Source: Trachelipus rathkii (Eukaryota > Arthropoda > Malacostraca > Isopoda > Trachelipodidae). Taken from it: a DNA stretch of 12,726 nt. Below, one piece after another: positions 9,510-12,726 of this stretch. The stretch lies in contig JABUQX010061797.1 of the NCBI GenBank assembly GCA_015478945.1, positions 25,001-37,726 of the forward strand, read 5' to 3'. The notes under the pieces are model-generated. The model saw only the letters and a program-made list of their open reading frames with translations, was not told where the DNA came from and did no database searches. A program made the position numbers and the translations under genes. Within the stretch, counting starts at the first letter, position 1. Each line of letters begins with the position of its first letter.

Positions 9510-9704
9510 GTGTTTTTAAGCAATGTTATTTTAGTCAAATACTACGCACGCGTAAGTTATTTAAGATCAAGGAAAGCAATATATTATCCATTAGGGGCTC
9601 GAGCGATGGTGACAAGAGGGAGGGGACGAGTCCCCCGTATCCTACTAGAGGCGAGAGACCAGACTCCTGAATATCTATGGCGGCTCTACCTCTATGGGAT
9701 ATCC
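9510..9704 (+). CDS. Candidate exon of unknown identity, GC-richer
   Basis: A frame stays open from before 9510 to a TAA near 9716. It is preceded by TCTATTCAG at 9501-9509 (splice-acceptor-like) and followed by GTTAAGT at 9705 (donor-like). The segment between these is exactly 65 codons. Its centre (about 9580-9695) is much richer in G and C than the neighbourhood, and the translation is arginine-rich (TRGRGRVPRILLEARDQT). It also holds a near-palindrome GGGGAC-GA-GTCCCC at 9622-9635. I recognise no protein family, and there is no convincing ATG start in context. It could equally be an old repeat fragment, so the exon model is tentative. Confidence 0.2.
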
Positions 9705-9719
9705 GTTAAGTTTTAAAAT

Positions 9720-10060
9720 TATAAACGAGACTGTAAATAATAAAACACTGTAAGTATATATACTAGTCATAAATTATATTATATATATATAGTATATGCA
9801 TTGATATTTGTTTTACTAAACATTTATTTTAGTTCGATACGTCTATACTACATTACTATATTTATATAAGTATCACACTATTTATATAACTCACACACTA
9901 TATATATAATACTATATATATATTATATATATATATATTATATGTCATAATCTAATCACCAAATGCTATATATAAATATTATATGTATATATATAGATGC
10001 TATAGTAATATAATCTGTATATTAAATGTATATATATATATATATATAAAATATATATGT
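9720..10060. repeat. TA-rich block with short unique insertions
   Basis: Interrupted TA arrays (best at 9775-9800, 9898-9945 and 10020-10060), with unique words such as TCACACTATTTATATAACTCACAC near 9870-9895, which contains a small TCACACTA-type repeat. Confidence 0.8.
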
Positions 10061-10194
10061 ATTTCTTCCGATTGATAATACGATGTAGTGATATGCTAAC
10101 ACGTATTATTCAAAAATTTTATTTAACTTCATTTAGGTAAAATATTTAATATAAAAGTTATTGTAATTAAATAATTAATTTAAAATATTTTGAA

Positions 10195-10392
10195 TTTTTT
10201 TAATCCATGTCCGTTACCATACTTAAAATGAAAAGGAAACACTAGAATCAAAAAGAAAAAACTGACGAAGTCATAAAACGGAAAATAGGCTATATATTTT
10301 TTAATCATGTCCTTACCACTGAAATTATATTACTAGCAAAATATATTTGAAAAGAAAAAAAATATCAAAACTGACGGAGTAATAAATGCTGG
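10195..10392. repeat. Diverged tandem duplication, unit about 90-100 bp
   Basis: Copy 1 starts TTTTTTAATCCATGTCCGTTACCA near 10195 and ends AAAAACTGACGAAGTCATAAA near 10277. Copy 2 starts TTTTTTAATCATGTCCTTACCA near 10297 and ends AAAACTGACGGAGTAATAAA near 10386. Beginnings and ends are alike and in the same order and orientation, while the middles differ by indels. The offset is about 102-111 bases. No coding content was recognised. It may be a small satellite or part of an unknown repeat family. Confidence 0.6.
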
Positions 10393-10446
10393 AACGATTT
10401 TGCATTTTAGTAACGTTTTTTATATCCAGAAATTGCAGCGTCTTTG

Positions 10447-10457
10447 TTTTTTTTTTT

Positions 10458-10502
<45 letters not shown>
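10447..10502. repeat. Long poly(T) tract
   Basis: T12, one A, then about 43 T. Read on the minus strand this is a poly(A) tract lying just downstream of a short minus-strand ORF, so it may be the tail of a retroposed copy rather than a simple homopolymer. Confidence 0.95.
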
Positions 10503-10503
<1 letters not shown>

Positions 10504-10597
10504 AACCAATTCAAGAGTGAAATAATATGAATATAGAAAGTTACTTACATTATAGTAATTATACATTAAGTAAAGGTTATGCTTTTTTAAATATTTT

Positions 10598-10732
10598 TTA
10601 GAGGGTGTGAAGCTGCTTTAGTAATTTAGATGCAATTTTGATTTTGAGCCATTTTTTAATGTGTTCTTCTATTTCATTTTTTATTATAGAGATTCGATAT
10701 GTATCGTGAAGGTGGAAAGCTGATATCAGCAT
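10598..10732 (-). pseudogene. Possible 3' end of a retrocopy: 44-codon ORF before poly(A)
   Basis: On the minus strand an ATG at 10732 opens 44 codons to a TAA at 10600-10598. The product ends with a basic amphipathic stretch (EEHIKKWLKIKIASKLLKQ). About 95 bases later comes the poly(A) formed by the poly(T) at 10502-10460. ORF, short untranslated region and poly(A) resemble the 3' end of a retroposed transcript or a LINE/SINE-type insertion. There is no clear AATAAA signal before the tail, no family is recognised, and the ORF is short enough to be chance. Confidence 0.18.
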
Positions 10733-10915
10733 AATAATATTATATAATTATATATAATTATATTATATATATATATATATATATATAATTTTATATATAT
10801 ATATATAAGTATAATATATTATATTATATTTATATTTTAAACAAAATATAGTATATATATATTATATATAGAGATATATATCTATATATAATTATGAGTA
10901 TATATATATTTTTAT
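10733..10915. repeat. (TA)n repeat block
   Basis: Interrupted TA array ending at TTTTTATAGACGGGG near 10910-10922. Confidence 0.92.
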
Positions 10916-11288
10916 AGACGGGGAGGAATTCATCGCGCCCAGGATTTGACATATAGACAATTGGCGAGCTGTTGACAATTATACTGGTCTCTACATGCTC
11001 CAATACGCTTCCCAGAAAAGAAGGTGCTCGGAAACAGCTTACCAGTCTCCTGACTTCGATATGTTCTGTGTGAACTTGGGACAATTTAATCATAGAAAGG
11101 GTGGATGGAACACCTGCGAGGCATGTAATTCCAACTAATAGTGCTCCTGGATTCCAATAGCACAACCAACGTCTAAGACGACTGGACCATGATGCCAACA
11201 ATTGTTGCGAGGAAATTTTCAAATATAAGTCGGCAGAAAAATTTCCACTCGCGCCAGGGCTCGCGTTACATTTTAAAATAGATTTATT
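10833..11288 (-). CDS. Long open frame of unknown identity, likely exon or pseudogene
   Basis: On the minus strand the frame is open from 11288 down to a stop at 10832-10830, about 152 codons. The last 27 or so codons lie in TA repeat and are not meaningful. The credible part (about 11275-10915) is GC-richer than its surroundings. It has mixed composition including a hydrophobic stretch (GALLVGITCLAGVPSTLSMI) and a possible N-glycosylation site (NSS). No ATG occurs in frame before that hydrophobic stretch, so it is not a complete gene. A donor-like CTG|GTAAGC lies at about 11045-11037, after the residues EVRRL, so an exon could end there. I do not recognise the protein. It may be an exon, a transposon fragment or a chance frame; the length and composition make it worth a search. 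Confidence 0.3.
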
Positions 11289-11355
11289 TCAAATAAGGAT
11301 GAAATATCAGTTTTTTTTTACTATGCTTGTGTTGTAATGAGAAGAGTATATGTGC
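11289..11355. other. Unique flank upstream of the minus-strand open frame
   Basis: About 65 bases of ordinary AT-rich sequence with a T9 run near 11312. Nothing specific was recognised. Confidence 0.4.
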
Positions 11356-12340
11356 AATTATAATATATATATATATATGATATATTAGTTATATAATATA
11401 TTATATATACACGTATATTATATAATCTATATAATATAATTTTATATATAGTATATATATATATTAGGAGATTATATAATATATTTCATATATATATATA
11501 TATAGTAATTATATATTATACTATATTTATATATATATAGATATACTAATATATATTAATATAAGGGTTACTTATTATATATACGCAAGATATATATATA
11601 TATATATTATAAGAGATATATTATATATCTATATCTATATATATATACTATATAAAATATAGGAATAGGTTAAAATAAGTACGTATTATGGATATTATAT
11701 AATTATACTTATTATATTAATACGTCTCACCATAATCATATTAATCATGAATATCTTAAACATACATATATATATAGATATAGTTATCATATAAATATAT
11801 ACATATATACTATATACTATATAATATATATCTCTATAGTATATATAATATATATAATAGTATATAATATATCATATATTACTATATAGAGTACTATATA
11901 TATATATACATATGATATGTATATATATATATATGACTATATATTATATTATTATATATAATATACGATATAATATAGAATATATACTAATAACGATATC
12001 GAAGTATAGTAAAATAAGATTGCTATAAAAAATTATTATATATTTTATATATATATATATGTGTATAAATATTTTTTTTAACCTAGTGATATATTTATTA
12101 TTATAAATATATGACGTATGTATATAATATCATATGTATTATACCACTATATACTCGTATGATCTAGTATATACCTATATTAGTATTATATATCAATGCT
12201 ATATATATAAGATATACAATTGTAAGAGATTAGATTATATATATACGTACTATATATATATTAATATATATATATAAAATGGTATAATAGATATATAAAT
12301 TTATATAATCTAAATATATCAATTATTTATTTTAACATTA
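11356..12340. repeat. Largest TA-rich block, strongly interrupted
   Basis: Nearly 1 kb dominated by TA repeats, with many short non-repeat words (for example around 11660-11765 and 12000-12020). No open frame or other element could be separated from it. Confidence 0.9.
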
Positions 12341-12367
12341 TTTATGATTAATTATTTATGCCATATC

Positions 12368-12460
12368 AATATTGTCCTGCACGGCTGCGATACATGGTCG
12401 TTGGTGGTGATAATACTGCTAAAAAATATCAACACCATTCACATAAAAAGAAACAAATGG
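12368..12460 (+). pseudogene. Fragment resembling the C-terminal region of RTE/CR1-type ORF2
   Basis: The plus-strand frame reads NIVLHGCDTWSL (12368-12403) and then LLKNINTIHIKRNKW before a stop. Many non-LTR retrotransposon ORF2 proteins have a (L/Y)GCETWSL-type motif shortly after the reverse transcriptase, followed about 15 residues later by a basic FH(xx)(R/K)-type helix. Both parts are present here with sensible spacing. The fragment is only about 30 codons, the ORF ends at once, and no RT core is visible upstream, where only TA repeat lies. The call is plausible but rests on little sequence. Confidence 0.35.
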
Positions 12461-12726
12461 TAGAAGGGAGTTTCAGCCCCTTTTCCCACCAGAGGAAGAG
12501 AATTTTGAAAATTTATTTCAAAAGACCGGACCGTTTTGAGAAATGCAGCTTCACCTACAATCCATTTCTAATATTCCAAATTTTTTCCTTTTAATGAAGA
12601 TTTATTTTGAAAATTTTCTATCTCGACTACTGGGCTCCGAAGATACAGCCAAACACTCTCAAAATATTCAAACTGAAATTTTCAAAATTTTAACCATTTT
12701 GCATTTTTAATGCATCCGAAGTCTCT
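12461..12726. other. Unique 3' end of window with a small perfect hairpin
   Basis: About 265 bases of moderate complexity. TTTTGAAA at 12503-12510 and TTTCAAAA at 12516-12523 form a perfect 8 bp inverted repeat with a 5-base loop. Related words (TTTTGAAAATTTT, ATTTTCAAAATTTT) recur near 12606 and 12690. The 78-codon frame from 12358 to 12594 crosses this region but shows no family motif. The sequence continues past the window edge. Confidence 0.45.

Noticed and set aside
9607..9635. tRNA-derived SINE promoter (A box and B box)
   Set aside because: GGGACGAGTCC resembles a B box, but the only A-box-like word is about 16 bases away, too close, and no tRNA fold is evident.
12503..12523. Hairpin as a transcription terminator
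   Set aside because: The context is eukaryotic and no transcript ends here; the AT-rich stem is of a type expected by chance.
2798..12566. Shared word CTTCACCTACAA(C/T)CCAT near 2799 and 12549 as a repeat family
   Set aside because: Only about 18 bases match and similarity does not extend beyond them; chance is a fair explanation in this biased sequence.

Overview
This is a eukaryotic, almost certainly metazoan, intergenic window. It is very AT-rich, and much of it consists of interrupted (TA)n microsatellite. There are also blocks of (GA)n, (ATA)n and poly(T). No operons, ribosome binding sites, tRNAs, rRNAs or CRISPR arrays are visible, and no intact long gene is present. Remnants of a Penelope-like element, RTE/CR1-type non-LTR remnants, a BTB/BACK-type exon and abundant simple repeats suit a repeat-rich invertebrate genome such as an arthropod or mollusc. 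The sequence does not fix the species.

Layout: 1-180 is (TA)n. A 142-codon open stretch on the minus strand (723-295) resembles the end of a BTB domain followed by a BACK-like segment; it is the best candidate for a host exon. Bases 1400-1680 carry the decayed 3' end of a non-LTR retrotransposon, which runs straight into (TA)n. Bases 1756-2110 are a compositional outlier with no recognisable content. Bases 2560-3935 hold the main find: a Penelope-like retroelement on the plus strand, broken by frameshifts, stops and deletions. It still has several reverse transcriptase motifs in the right order and a probable remnant of its GIY-YIG endonuclease. TA arrays flank it on both sides.

From 3945 to about 9375 the window is mostly TA arrays, one purine-rich (GA)n block at 4631-4789, and short AT-rich islands without recognisable genes. 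The right part has four points of interest. They are a GC-richer open segment bounded by splice-like signals (9510-9704), a diverged 90-100 bp tandem duplication (10195-10392), a long poly(T) next to a short minus-strand ORF (10460-10732), and a long minus-strand open frame of unknown identity (11288-10833). The window ends with another TA block and a short RTE/CR1-like fragment near 12374.

The recognisable coding fragments do not form a pathway; they are mostly independent, decaying transposon copies. I found no convincing new biological system. The items most worth checking are the BTB/BACK exon, the two unidentified open segments, and the compositional outlier.
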